Shown here: positions 25,303 to 33,539 of the stretch, piece after piece
Layout: the number at the start of each line of letters is the position of its first letter
Numbering within the stretch: position 1 is the first letter of the stretch
Source: Aliiruegeria sabulilitoris
Lineage (GTDB): Bacteria; Pseudomonadota; Alphaproteobacteria; Rhodobacterales; Rhodobacteraceae
Length of the DNA stretch: 64,000 nt
Assembly: GCF_001558155.1 (NCBI RefSeq)
Contig: NZ_LOAS01000023.1
Coordinates: 1-64,000 of the forward strand
Reading direction: 5' to 3'
Position numbers and translations under genes: made by a program
The notes under the pieces: model-generated
What the model was told of the DNA's origin: nothing
The model's database searches: none
What the model saw: only the letters and a program-made list of their open reading frames with translations

Positions 25303-26271
25303 TCAGTCCGGCAATGTCTCCAATGCACGGGCGAAAACAGCCGGGTCCACATTGCCGCCCGAGGCGGTGACGATGACCGGACCATCGTCCAGCGCGTCAC
25401 CATGGAAAAGCGCGGCGGCCAGCGCGGCGGCGCCGCCCGGTTCCAGAACGATCTTGAGCCGCAGGAAGGCCAGCGCGACGGCCTTCAGGCATTCCTCGTC
25501 CGTCACGCTCAGACCGGGGCCGCAGAGGCGCTGCATGATGGGGAAGGTCAGCTTGCCGGCGGCGGGCGTGACGATGGCATCGCAGATGGAACGGCTTTGG
25601 AATGCGTTGCGCAGCAATTCGCCTGCGGCCAGAGAGCAGCCGACATCGTCGGAATCTTCCGGCTCCACCGGGCGCACCGTGATGCCCGGCGCACGGGCCT
25701 CCAACGCCAACGCTATGCCCGAGGTCAACCCGCCACCACCGCAGCAGGTGAGCATCGTGGCCCGCTCGATGCCGCGTTCCGCCGCCTGGGCGGCGATCTC
25801 CAGCCCACAGGTGCCTTGTCCCGCGATCACCTGCGCGTCGTCGAAGGGCCGCACGAGGCTCAAACCCCGTTCCTCCGCCAGCCGCTCGCCAATAGCGTCG
25901 CGGTCTTCGGTGGCGCGATCATAGAGGATGACCTCCGCCCCGAGCGCGGCGGTGTTGGCGCGTTTGAGCGCGGGCGCGTCCGAGGGCATGATGATGACCG
26001 AGGGCAGGCCGTGCAGTTTTGCCGCCAGCGCCACGCCCTGCGCGTGGTTGCCGGAGGAAAAGGCGATCACGCCACGCGTGCCCTCGGGCAGGGCCGAGAT
26101 CGCAGACCACGCGCCGCGGAACTTGAACGAGCCGGTATGTTGCAGGCATTCGGCCTTCACATGGACCGGTCTGCCGGCAATTTCGTCGAGAAAGGGCGAG
26201 GACAGCAGCGGCGTCCGCCGTGCATGGCCCGCGATCCGGGCTGCGGCAGCTTCGATGGCGTCGATATTCAA
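25303..26271 (-). CDS. PLP-dependent threonine/serine dehydratase (serine racemase-like)
   Basis: A 322 aa fold-type II PLP enzyme without a C-terminal ACT regulatory domain, so of the catabolic or racemase-like kind. The PLP lysine lies in GSFKFRG (about residue 50), the phosphate-binding loop in CCGGGGLTSG, and FSSGNHAQG binds substrate carboxylate. Expected reaction: dehydration of L-threonine or L-serine to 2-oxo acids plus ammonia, or hydroxy-amino acid racemisation. The start is a TTG overlapping the stop of the upstream hydrolase (TTGA), with TGGAG upstream, indicating coupled translation. Confidence 0.88.
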   Translation of the reverse strand: MNIDAIEAAAARIAGHARRTPLLSSPFLDEIAGRPVHVKAECLQHTGSFKFRGAWSAISALPEGTRGVIAFSSGNHAQGVALAAKLHGLPSVIIMPSDAPALKRANTAALGAEVILYDRATEDRDAIGERLAEERGLSLVRPFDDAQVIAGQGTCGLEIAAQAAERGIERATMLTCCGGGGLTSGIALALEARAPGITVRPVEPEDSDDVGCSLAAGELLRNAFQSRSICDAIVTPAAGKLTFPIMQRLCGPGLSVTDEECLKAVALAFLRLKIVLEPGGAAALAAALFHGDALDDGPVIVTASGGNVDPAVFARALETLPD

Positions 26272-27104
26272 GAAAAACTCTCCAGGTAGGCGGAAATCAC
26301 CGCACGCGATTCCGGCTCGTCGAGGAACGGTACATGACCTCGGTCGGGCACCTCCGCGAAGATCAGGTCGGGCTTGCGCCGACGCATCTCCTCTGCCGTC
26401 TCACGTGTCAAGATGTTCGAATTCTCTCCCCGGATCAGCGCGACAGGGAAGGGCGCAAGTGCCTCGAAAAGCGGCCAGATTTCGGGCAATGCACCATCGG
26501 TGGCCTGTTCCAGAACCGCGTTGCGCAAGGCGGGATCGTAACGGATATCGAGCCCCTCGGAGGTCTCGGTCCACAGCGCCTCGGCAAATGCCTGCCATGT
26601 CGCGCGCGGAACATTGCTGAAACGCGGCGCCATGGCTTCCGGAAGGCGGTCGGCGGCGTCCTCGAAGCTCGAATAACTGGGCGTGTAGCCGAGATAGCCC
26701 ATGATATCGGCCAGCCCGGCGGGGTCCACCACCGGGCCGATATCGTTGAAGATGACACCATGCAGCCGTTCCGGATTCACCATCGCCAGTGTCATGGCGA
26801 TAAGCCCGCCGCGCGAGGTGCCAAGGATCGACACCTTCTCCAGCCCGAGGTGATCGAGCAGCACGACCACGTCGCGGGCTTCCTGAAGGACGTTGTAATT
26901 GTGAAAGTCGGGGTCACGGTCCGAACGGCCCCGCCCACGGCTGTCGAGACGCAGGACACGGGCGCGAGAGGCGAAATGCGCCACGACAGGTGCGAAATCG
27001 TCCATGTTTCGAGACAGCCCGGCCAGGCAAAGCAGCGGGGCGCCATGCCCGGTGTCGTCATAGGCCAGGCGCAACCCGTCCGGCGTGCTGAAAAACTCGG
27101 TCAT
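26268..27104 (-). CDS. Alpha/beta hydrolase
   Basis: A 278 aa hydrolase with LCLAGLSRNMDDFAPV as oxyanion region, nucleophile elbow GTSRGGLIAM (serine followed by Arg) and catalytic histidine in VPDRGHVPFLDEP. The DSRGRGRSDRDPDFHNYNV stretch is typical of a hydrolase subgroup in alphaproteobacteria of unknown substrate. ATG 27104 overlaps the stop of the dehalogenase by ATGA, and its own stop overlaps the next gene's start, so it is the middle of a tightly coupled three-gene operon. Confidence 0.85.
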   Translation of the reverse strand: MTEFFSTPDGLRLAYDDTGHGAPLLCLAGLSRNMDDFAPVVAHFASRARVLRLDSRGRGRSDRDPDFHNYNVLQEARDVVVLLDHLGLEKVSILGTSRGGLIAMTLAMVNPERLHGVIFNDIGPVVDPAGLADIMGYLGYTPSYSSFEDAADRLPEAMAPRFSNVPRATWQAFAEALWTETSEGLDIRYDPALRNAVLEQATDGALPEIWPLFEALAPFPVALIRGENSNILTRETAEEMRRRKPDLIFAEVPDRGHVPFLDEPESRAVISAYLESFS

Positions 27105-27790
27105 GGTGCGGTGGCAAGCTCCGGAACGGATTCGAGATCTGTCAAAACATGTGCGGGCCGATCGGGCAGGCGGTCCATCGGCAACCCGGCCCGGTTGACC
27201 CAGATCGTCCGGAAGCCGAAACCGGCAGCCCCCGCGGCATCCCACCCGTTGGAGGAGACGAAGAGAACCTCCTTCGGTGTGCAATCGAACCGGGCACCCA
27301 CCATGGAATAGACGCGCGCGTCGGGCTTGTAGACCCCGACATCCTCGACCGAGAGCACCGCGTCCAGCAAATCGCCGATCCCGGCGGAAGTGACGGCATC
27401 GAGCAGCATCTCTGGCGAGCCATTGGACAGGATCGCCGTCGGCAGCCCGCCCGCGCGCAGCCGCGAGAGCATCTCGGGAACTTCCGGATAGGCATCGAGC
27501 TCGCGATAAAGCGCCAAGAGCCGGTCGCGCAGCGTTGCCTGTTCGGAAAGTCCATGCGCCTCCAGCGCAAAATCAAGCGCATCGACCGTCACCCGCCAGA
27601 AAGGCTCGTGCTGCCCAGTAATTGCGCGCAGCCAGGTATATTGCAGTTGCTTGTCACGCCATGTCGCGGCGAGCTGCTGCCAATGCGCGGCCAACGCAGC
27701 GCCTCCGGATTCTTGCGATGCGCGGCGGGCGGCGGCGGCGACGTCGAACAGCGTGCCATAGGCGTCGAATACAGCGACCTTGATCGTCAT
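27101..27790 (-). CDS. (S)-2-haloacid dehalogenase, HAD type II
   Basis: A 229 aa HAD enzyme closely fitting true L-2-haloacid dehalogenases: VFDAYGTLFDV (nucleophile D8), LSNGSPEML, VYKPDARVY and FVSSNGWDAAGAAGFG are all at the expected order and spacing. It hydrolyses 2-halo acids with inversion via an aspartyl ester. GGAG lies upstream of ATG 27790. It heads the operon dehalogenase-hydrolase-dehydratase, possibly followed by pcaD. A second dehalogenase paralogue is at 20042-20725. Confidence 0.88.
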   Translation of the reverse strand: MTIKVAVFDAYGTLFDVAAAARRASQESGGAALAAHWQQLAATWRDKQLQYTWLRAITGQHEPFWRVTVDALDFALEAHGLSEQATLRDRLLALYRELDAYPEVPEMLSRLRAGGLPTAILSNGSPEMLLDAVTSAGIGDLLDAVLSVEDVGVYKPDARVYSMVGARFDCTPKEVLFVSSNGWDAAGAAGFGFRTIWVNRAGLPMDRLPDRPAHVLTDLESVPELATAP

Positions 27791-27894
27791 TTGTGTCTCC
27801 CTCGGGCCAAAGAGTGGCACAGGCCGGTGGGGATGAAAACGACGGATTACAGGCATGCCAGCCGCGCGGCCGGCCGATAGCGGGCATTCTGGAT

Positions 27895-28016
27895 ATGATC
27901 CGTATCGAGCCCAGGCCAAAGGTGCAGCCACATTGGAATGCCTATTTCGCCGTAGATGATGTGGAACGCGCCTCGGAGCAGTCCCGCGCTGGCGGGAGTG
28001 CTCCTCAGGATATCTG
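27895..28016 (+). pseudogene. Possible remnant of a VOC/glyoxalase-like gene
   Basis: The plus strand reads MIRIEPRPKVQPHWNAYF then AVDDVERASEQSRAGGSAPQD before losing similarity. The pattern 'P-H-W-x-x-Y-F-A-V-D-D-V' with a following G-G is typical of one beta-alpha-beta unit of glyoxalase/VOC proteins. Only about 40 residues remain and the frame then runs into a repeat, so it is at most a decayed fragment. Confidence 0.35.
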
Positions 28017-28231
28017 GTTAAGGACGATCGGCTCCTTGTCCGCTTTCATCTGTTCCCAAATATCCCCGCCGGAGGCACGATCCAAAGGATCGTTCCCGCG
28101 CGCGAAGCACGCGCCCCGAACGTCAACGAGCTTGGTCGTGCGGGAAAGCGGGAACTTGGAGCAGGGCTCGAAGCAAAGGGCACCCGGAAAATCCCGGTCA
28201 CCCCTTGCCTCGATGCGGACCCTTCGTGCGT
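28017..28231. repeat. Gap with family A repeat (core 28045-28080, inverted)
   Basis: The core TCATCTGTTCCCAAATATCC then CCGCCGGAGGCACGAT is the reverse complement of the family A repeat seen at 54709. It is followed by the small hairpin GATCCAAAGGATC. The remainder of this gap, up to the phytase-like pseudogene, holds no gene that I can support. Confidence 0.55.
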
Positions 28232-28806
28232 TCATTCGAGCTTGCCGATAGAGAAGAATAACGTTTCACCGGAATGATGGTCGATGCCGTCATTGTCGGT
28301 CGGCACGAAAGCCTCGCCCGCCAGGTCGATGGCCAGTCCCTCGACGTTGTCCTGAACATAGCCGTTCAGCTGTTTGAGGTCAGGCAGCAGATCGCGCAAT
28401 TCTTCCTTCGATACGACCTTGAGCCTGCCGTCGAGCGGGGTGGGCACCATGCCGGCGGCCGGGATGCGGTAGATCTTCTTGGTCACCGCATTGGCGCCGA
28501 TCTTGGGAAGCGACGGCTGTATCGCGTAAAATCTGTCATTCACGGCATGGAGCCCCCCGGCTCTTCGGCATCGGCCACCTGACCGGAGATCGCGCTCCAG
28601 TTCACCGGCACGCCATTCGGCCCGCTCAACCCCTTGGAGATCAGTATCGGGCTTCCCCCCTCGGCACGTTCGAAAACCATCACATGGGCGCGAATGCCGT
28701 CATCTTCGGCACGCCCGTTTTCGATGGCCACCGCGAGGAAGCTTGCGGCGATCGCGTCGGGCTGGCCGCCGAGATCGCAGGTGCTGGTGATCTCGGCGGA
28801 TGTCTC
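28232..28806 (-). pseudogene. Esterase-like phytase-family gene remnant, truncated and frameshifted
   Basis: Two consecutive minus-strand frames carry successive parts of one protein. The upstream frame reads DLGGQPDAIAASFLAVAIEN, then GVPVNWSAISGQVADAEEPG, and stops. The other frame resumes with LHAVNDRFYAIQPSLPKIGA and continues to the stop at 28232. The NWSAISGQVADAEEPG / L-x-A-V-N-D-x-F-Y-x-x-Q-P series is what I associate with the C-terminal part of the esterase-like activity of phytase family. The break falls at a six-base C-run on the plus strand (28553-28558), so a single-base indel would rejoin the frames. The N-terminal part of the family (several hundred residues) is missing. Confidence 0.7.
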
Positions 28807-28872
28807 TCGGGGTGGGGCTGGTGCGCCGGGAGCGGAGCGCCTATGTCGGATGAAAGCCACAAGGACGTTCCG

Positions 28873-29676
28873 ATGATTGACCCGACCGCCTATGACAATG
28901 CCGATTTCATTCCCGAGGGGCACAGCTTTTTCGAGCGTTGGGCGACAGCCGCGGATGCCTTCCGGGAGTACATGCCATCGGAGCGGATGAAACTGGATAT
29001 TGCCTATGGGGCGGGCGAGCGACAGCGCTTCGACCTGTTCCTTCCGGAGGGCGAGCCGAAGGGACTGTTCTTTTTCATTCATGGTGGTTTCTGGCGGATG
29101 AGCGGGCGCAAGGACTGGTCGCACCTGGCCGCGGGGGCGCTTGCACATGGCTGGGCGGTGGCGATCCCGTCCTATCCGTTGGCACCCAAGGCGCGGATTT
29201 CGGAGATCACCCGGTCGATCGCCCAAGCCCTCGAGGCCGCGTCGACGCGCGTGGATGGACCTATCCTGATCTCGGGGCACTCGGCGGGCGGGCATCTGAC
29301 GATGCGGATGGTCTGCCCGGATGTGGACCTGCCGGAGGCGGTTCGAGCGCGGATTGCCGGGATCCTGCCAATCTCGCCACTGGCCGATCTGAACCCGCTG
29401 ATCATGCTGCCGATGAATGGCGATCTCAGGATCGATGCCGCCGAGGCGGAGTCGGAGAGCCCGATCTTCTATCCCGAGCCCGATTGCGCGGTGGAGATCG
29501 AGGTGGGATCGGCCGAGCGGCCGGCCTTTGTCGACCAGTCCATCCGGATGGCCGATGCCTGGATGAAGGCGGAGCTGATCGTTGCCGAGGGCTGTCACCA
29601 TTTCGATGTGATCGACCCGCTTTGCGATCCTGAAAGCCCGATGATGCAACGCCTGTTCGCGATGGCAGAGGACTGA
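28873..29676 (+). CDS. Alpha/beta hydrolase, arylformamidase/HSL-like
   Basis: A 267 aa hydrolase with the HGGFW oxyanion motif (IHGGFWRMSGRKDW), nucleophile elbow GHSAGGHL and a C-terminal histidine in EGCHHFDVIDPL. The HGG-[FY]-W plus GHSAGG combination is shared by kynurenine formamidases and related HSL-type esterases. ATG 28873 has AAGGA seven bases upstream; ATG 28843, adding ten residues, is also possible. The extended frame to 28684 overlaps the phytase pseudogene on the other strand. No other kynurenine pathway genes are adjacent, so substrate is open. Confidence 0.82.
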   Translation: MIDPTAYDNADFIPEGHSFFERWATAADAFREYMPSERMKLDIAYGAGERQRFDLFLPEGEPKGLFFFIHGGFWRMSGRKDWSHLAAGALAHGWAVAIPSYPLAPKARISEITRSIAQALEAASTRVDGPILISGHSAGGHLTMRMVCPDVDLPEAVRARIAGILPISPLADLNPLIMLPMNGDLRIDAAEAESESPIFYPEPDCAVEIEVGSAERPAFVDQSIRMADAWMKAELIVAEGCHHFDVIDPLCDPESPMMQRLFAMAED

Positions 29677-29679
29677 GAG

Positions 29680-29757
29680 GGCGGCTCCCCCTCGAGGCGC
29701 GATGCTGGCGCATCTTGCCCCATTGGGGCGTGGCGCCGCTGGCGCGGTGTGCAACCA
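29680..29757 (+). repeat. Dispersed intergenic repeat, family B, copy 2
   Basis: The blocks GGCTCCCCCTC, GCATCTTGCCCCATTGGGG and GGCGCCGCTGGCGCGG are in the same order as at 10177-10256. CCCCATTGGGG is a perfect short inverted repeat. It occupies the gap between the convergent hydrolase and exported-protein genes. Confidence 0.55.
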
Positions 29758-29792
29758 GCCGGGACGAAGGGGGGACGTGAAGGCGCTTCTGC

Positions 29793-30347
29793 CTAGCGGC
29801 CGAAACCGGCCATGGCGTCGAAATCGATTTGTTCTAGGATGGGTTGCATGACGTCGAGCGGTGCGCCGTTGGCCTGCACAAGGATGCGGTTGTCGACAAG
29901 ACCGGTCAGCTCGCCCTCCTGTTCGATGAAGGTCTCGGAGCCGATGCGAAGTTGCTTTCCGACGAGAAGACCCGCCGCGCCAAGCATTCCGGCAAAGCCT
30001 TGTACCATCGCATTATCTGCCATCAACAGGATGGTGAAACTGTCCTGCCCGCGGGAATAGGTCGCCTCTGCCCCCACGCCACCGCCGAACATAGCCATGG
30101 CGGCGCTCAGATCGGTGTTGATCAGGCGGCTCCAGCCGTCAGGTGCGGGTGGCAGGAGGTCGGTCAGGCCGGCAGTCTTCATCTCGCGCACGAGTTGTTG
30201 GGCATAGGCCAGCTCGTCCAGCACCTGCTGCATCTTGCCGGCCTCATAGGCCGTGCGGGCGGCGTCGAGCGTTTCAAGGACCTCGTCAGCCGAGGCCGCA
30301 GCCGGTGCAAACACGGCCAGGGCCGTGACGAGGAAAACACGTTTCAT
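29793..30347 (-). CDS. Exported protein of unknown function
   Basis: A 184 aa protein with a Sec signal peptide (MKRVFLVTALAVFAPAAASA, cleavage about residue 20). The mature N-terminal part is helical (EVLETLDAARTAYEAGKMQQ); the rest contains a beta-rich stretch with TYSRGQDSFTILLMADN and RIGSETFIEQEGELTGLVDN. It should be periplasmic. GGAG precedes ATG 30347. No family named with confidence, and no clear functional link to its neighbours. Confidence 0.75.
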   Translation of the reverse strand: MKRVFLVTALAVFAPAAASADEVLETLDAARTAYEAGKMQQVLDELAYAQQLVREMKTAGLTDLLPPAPDGWSRLINTDLSAAMAMFGGGVGAEATYSRGQDSFTILLMADNAMVQGFAGMLGAAGLLVGKQLRIGSETFIEQEGELTGLVDNRILVQANGAPLDVMQPILEQIDFDAMAGFGR

Positions 30348-30400
30348 GATTGCTCCGGTCACCGACTTCAAGGCGATGTTAATGGATTGATACATGGGGC

Positions 30401-31402
30401 TCAATTCCGGGCCGGCACTGTGGGCCGATATTTCTGTGCCCAGCAGGGTACGGGATCGGCGGGGGCCGGGCGGGCGGAGTAGACGCCGCGCGCGATTGCG
30501 CGGGCCAGGCAGGTCGCTGCGGCATGGCCAAGCGCCATGGGTGTCAGGATCTGGTCGGGCAGGGGGCGCGCTCCGGTGGCGGCGACAAAGACGAGATCGC
30601 CGTCATAAGGCGTGTGCGCTGGGACGATGGCGCGCGCCATGCCGTCATGAGCGGCGGTCGCCATGCGCTGCGCCTCGGCCTGGCTCAGGGCGGCGTCTGT
30701 GGCGACGATGGCGATGGTGGTGGCCTGCCCGTGTTTGAAGCCAGGCTCCGCGCCGGGGTCATGCTGGCGGACAGGGCCGAGGCCGCCGAATTCGTCTCCG
30801 AATTCCCAGGGCCCGGCCCAGAATTCCGGGCCATTGCCGGTCACATCGCCAAGCGCGTTCACCGCGACAAGCGCGCCGACCGTGATGCCGCAATCGAGCA
30901 CCAGCGAGGCTGAGCCGAGCCCGCCCTTGAGGCTGCGCGTCGTGGCCCCAGTCCCGGCGCCTTCGGTGCCGAGCGCGAAATCTTCTGCCGCATTGGCCAG
31001 CGCTGCGGCACCCAGCGGCTTGTAGGGATTTTCGGTCCAGCTTTTGTCGCCGCCATTGAGCAGGTCGAACAGGATCGCGCCGGGCACAATGGGCACGCGT
31101 TGATCCCCGACAGCAAAACCGCGCCCCTGCGCGCGCAGCCCATCGGCCACGCCGGAAGCGGCATCCAGCCCGAAAGCCGACCCACCCGAAAGCACCAGCG
31201 CATCGACTTGCTGCACCGTCTTGTCCGGGGCCAGCAGGTCCGTCTCGCGGGTGCCGGGCGCGCCGCCCATGACATGGACGGCGGCGGTGAAGGTCTCCCG
31301 GCCGAGCAACACGCTCACGCCGCTTTTCAGCGTGTCATCCCTGGAATTGCCGACCAGCAGGCCGGGAACATCGGTGATCAGGTTGCGCTTGCCCGGTTTC
31401 AT
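30401..31402 (-). CDS. P1 family peptidase (DmpA/BapA-like)
   Basis: A 333 aa Ntn-hydrolase-fold protein of the DmpA family: self-processing N-terminal nucleophile enzymes cutting N-terminal residues or beta-peptides. The glycine-rich GTEGAGTGATTRSLKGGLGS segment (about residues 138-157) holds the expected autocleavage site, and SGGSAFGLDAASGVADGL is also conserved. I start at ATG 31402, which leaves 16 bp after the SDR stop; an in-frame ATG at 31438 would overlap the SDR gene. No signal peptide, so cytoplasmic. Probably cotranscribed with the SDR. Confidence 0.85.
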   Translation of the reverse strand: MKPGKRNLITDVPGLLVGNSRDDTLKSGVSVLLGRETFTAAVHVMGGAPGTRETDLLAPDKTVQQVDALVLSGGSAFGLDAASGVADGLRAQGRGFAVGDQRVPIVPGAILFDLLNGGDKSWTENPYKPLGAAALANAAEDFALGTEGAGTGATTRSLKGGLGSASLVLDCGITVGALVAVNALGDVTGNGPEFWAGPWEFGDEFGGLGPVRQHDPGAEPGFKHGQATTIAIVATDAALSQAEAQRMATAAHDGMARAIVPAHTPYDGDLVFVAATGARPLPDQILTPMALGHAAATCLARAIARGVYSARPAPADPVPCWAQKYRPTVPARN

Positions 31403-31418
31403 GCTTGTTCCAGTCTGC

Positions 31419-32159
31419 TCAGATACAGCGCCCGCCATCGACTCGTAGCACGGCGCCGGTGATCATGCTGGCTTCATCGGAGCACAGGTAGAGGGCAGCA
31501 TTGCCCATGTCCTGCGGCGTGGAGAAGCGGCCCAGCGGGATGGTCGAGAGGAACTTCGCCCGCATCTCGGGGGTATCCTCGCCCATGAAGGAGGCAAGCA
31601 GCGGCGTTTCGCCCGCCACCGGGGCCAGCGCGTTCACCCGCACACCATGGGGAGCCAGTTCGACAGCCATGGCTTCGGTCGCGGTGATCATCCAGCCCTT
31701 GGAAGCGTTGTACCAGTTGAGCCGGGGGCGGGGAGACACACCGGCGGTGGAGGCGACATTGAGGATCGCGCCAACGCCGTTGGCCTTCATATGCGGCACG
31801 AGGCTGCGCGCGGTCAGGTAGACGGACTTGGCATTGACCGCCAATACGCGATCGAAATCTTCCTCTGTCACGTCTTCCATCGGCGCGGGCAGGTGGGTGA
31901 TGCCGGCATTGTTGACGAGGATATTAACTGTGCCGAAAGCGGCGATGGCGGCCTCGGACATGGCCGCGACGCTCTCGCCTTTCGACACATCGACCGGTTG
32001 GGCGATGCCGCCGATGTCCGCCGCGATGGCCTCTGCGGCCTCGCCGTTGATATCGGCCACCATCACGCGCGCGCCCTCCTCGGCGAAGCGGCGGGCGATG
32101 CCTGCGCCGAAACCTGAGCCGCCCCCGGTCACGATAGCGGTTTTTCCTTCCAGTCGCAT
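31419..32159 (-). CDS. Short-chain dehydrogenase/reductase (glucose 1-dehydrogenase-like)
   Basis: A 246 aa classical SDR: cofactor motif TGGGSGFGAGIA, NNAG motif in LVNNAGITHL, catalytic serine in NVASTAG and Y-x-x-x-K as YNASK. An aspartate after beta-2 (MVADING) indicates NAD. The C-terminal YLCSDEASMITGAVLRVDGG is the usual ending. Substrate cannot be assigned. GGGAGGA precedes ATG 32159. It is divergent from an aldo/keto reductase and upstream of the P1 peptidase. Confidence 0.9.
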   Translation of the reverse strand: MRLEGKTAIVTGGGSGFGAGIARRFAEEGARVMVADINGEAAEAIAADIGGIAQPVDVSKGESVAAMSEAAIAAFGTVNILVNNAGITHLPAPMEDVTEEDFDRVLAVNAKSVYLTARSLVPHMKANGVGAILNVASTAGVSPRPRLNWYNASKGWMITATEAMAVELAPHGVRVNALAPVAGETPLLASFMGEDTPEMRAKFLSTIPLGRFSTPQDMGNAALYLCSDEASMITGAVLRVDGGRCI

Positions 32160-32204
32160 GCGACTCCTCCCATTGTGCAGCCAGTTATCGAGAGGAGACA
32201 CCTC

Positions 32205-33191
32205 ATGACACTGGATCTCAACAACAATCCGCGACTTGGCATGGGATGCTGGGCAATTGGCGGGCCATTCTGGGCCGAAGATGCGCCCCTTGGCTGGGGC
32301 GAGGTCGATGACGGCGAGTCGATCCGGGCGATCCATGCCGCGCTGGATGCCGGTGCGCGATATTTCGACACCGCGAGCGTCTATGGCGCGGGGCATTCGG
32401 AAGTCGTTCTCGGCGCGGCGCTTAAAGGGCGCGAGGATGTGATCATCTCGACCAAGATCGGCAATCTCTTCGACGCGAAATCAAAGCAGGTGACGGGGAA
32501 TGTGGCGACCCGCGAAGAGGCTGTTCGCGAGATCGAAGGCTGCCTGCGGCGGCTGGGGCGGGATCACGTCGACATGATCTTCCTTCATCTCAACGAGATG
32601 ACGCCGGAGGAGGCCGCCCCGATCTTCGACGCGCTGGAGGCCGCGCGGTCGGCGGGAAAGATCGGCAGCTTCGGCTGGAGCACGGACTTCCCGGACTCGG
32701 CGGCGGCCTATGCCGAATGGCCGGGCTTCACGGCCGTCCAGCACACGATGAACCTCTGGGTGCCGGCCAGTGCCGTGCTGGCCACGATCGAGGCGCACGG
32801 GCTGCTATCGGTCAACAGGATGCCAATGGCAATGGGCGTGTTCTCGGGGAAATACACGGCAAGCACGACGCTGCAACCCTCTGATATTCGAACCAATTTC
32901 TTCGACTGGATGGAATATTTCCAGGGCGGGCAGGTGGTGCCGGAAGTGCTCGATATGTTGGAAAGCGTGAAGGAGTTGCTGCAAACCGGCGGTCGCAGCG
33001 TGGCGCAGGGCGCGCTTGGATGGATCTGGGCAAAGAGCCCGAATACCTGCCCGATCCCGGGCTTCCGCACCGTTGCGCAGGCCGAGGAAAACGCACGCAC
33101 GCTGCAATTCGGACCGCTGCCGGAAACGGTAATGGTCGAGATCGAGGCGCTGGTGAACCGCCCGCCAGAGGGGCCGCCACGCGCTCGGTAA
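32205..33191 (+). CDS. Aldo/keto reductase
   Basis: A 328 aa NAD(P)H-dependent AKR barrel. The catalytic Asp and Tyr are in YFDTASVYGAG, lysine in ISTKIG, and histidine in IFLHLNE, the complete tetrad. The C-terminal GFRTVAQAEENART segment binds the 2'-phosphate/adenine of NADPH in the family. GAGGAGA precedes ATG 32205. The intergenic space to the divergent SDR is 45 bp, so the two share a compact promoter region. Substrate unknown. Confidence 0.9.
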   Translation: MTLDLNNNPRLGMGCWAIGGPFWAEDAPLGWGEVDDGESIRAIHAALDAGARYFDTASVYGAGHSEVVLGAALKGREDVIISTKIGNLFDAKSKQVTGNVATREEAVREIEGCLRRLGRDHVDMIFLHLNEMTPEEAAPIFDALEAARSAGKIGSFGWSTDFPDSAAAYAEWPGFTAVQHTMNLWVPASAVLATIEAHGLLSVNRMPMAMGVFSGKYTASTTLQPSDIRTNFFDWMEYFQGGQVVPEVLDMLESVKELLQTGGRSVAQGALGWIWAKSPNTCPIPGFRTVAQAEENARTLQFGPLPETVMVEIEALVNRPPEGPPRAR

Positions 33192-33539
33192 TGCGGTGTC
33201 GGGCTTCTGCTCCGGCTGCGACGTGTTATGCCGTCATGCCGATACGTGGCAGCTCGACACTGCCCAAATCGTCAGGGCTCGTGGCAACGAGGGGGACTGC
33301 CGCCGAGCAGAGCTCGAGCGGCGATGGAGCCGCTTCGCGGCGCGGAGTATTGCTTGAAGCTTTAGCCGGATGGATTCTGGAGCTGTCGTTACGGGCGAAA
33401 TGCAACCGCCGCGCGCCAGAGGTGCGCGGCCACCCCCGTACGGGAGGAAGCGCATCTTTGATGCGTCGCCGGCCGGCGGGAAGTCTGCTTCAACGTCTGA
33501 CACCCGCGTGTCGCTAGAGGCGAGTGGTTGGAAACGGTC
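33192..33539. repeat. Gap holding family B repeat copy 3 (33399-33480, inverted)
   Basis: Read on the minus strand, 33480-33399 gives GCATC, the inverted repeat CCCGTACGGG, then GGTGGCCGCGC and GGCGCGCGGCGGTTGCA, the same order as copies 1 and 2. It also contains the hairpin GCGCATCTTTGATGCG (33451-33466). No gene is supported in the rest of this 348-base gap between the convergent AKR and fabI genes. Confidence 0.5.

Noticed and set aside
28005-28235. Small minus-strand ORF of 76 codons
   Set aside because: It lies across a family A repeat and has no ribosome binding site or recognisable product.
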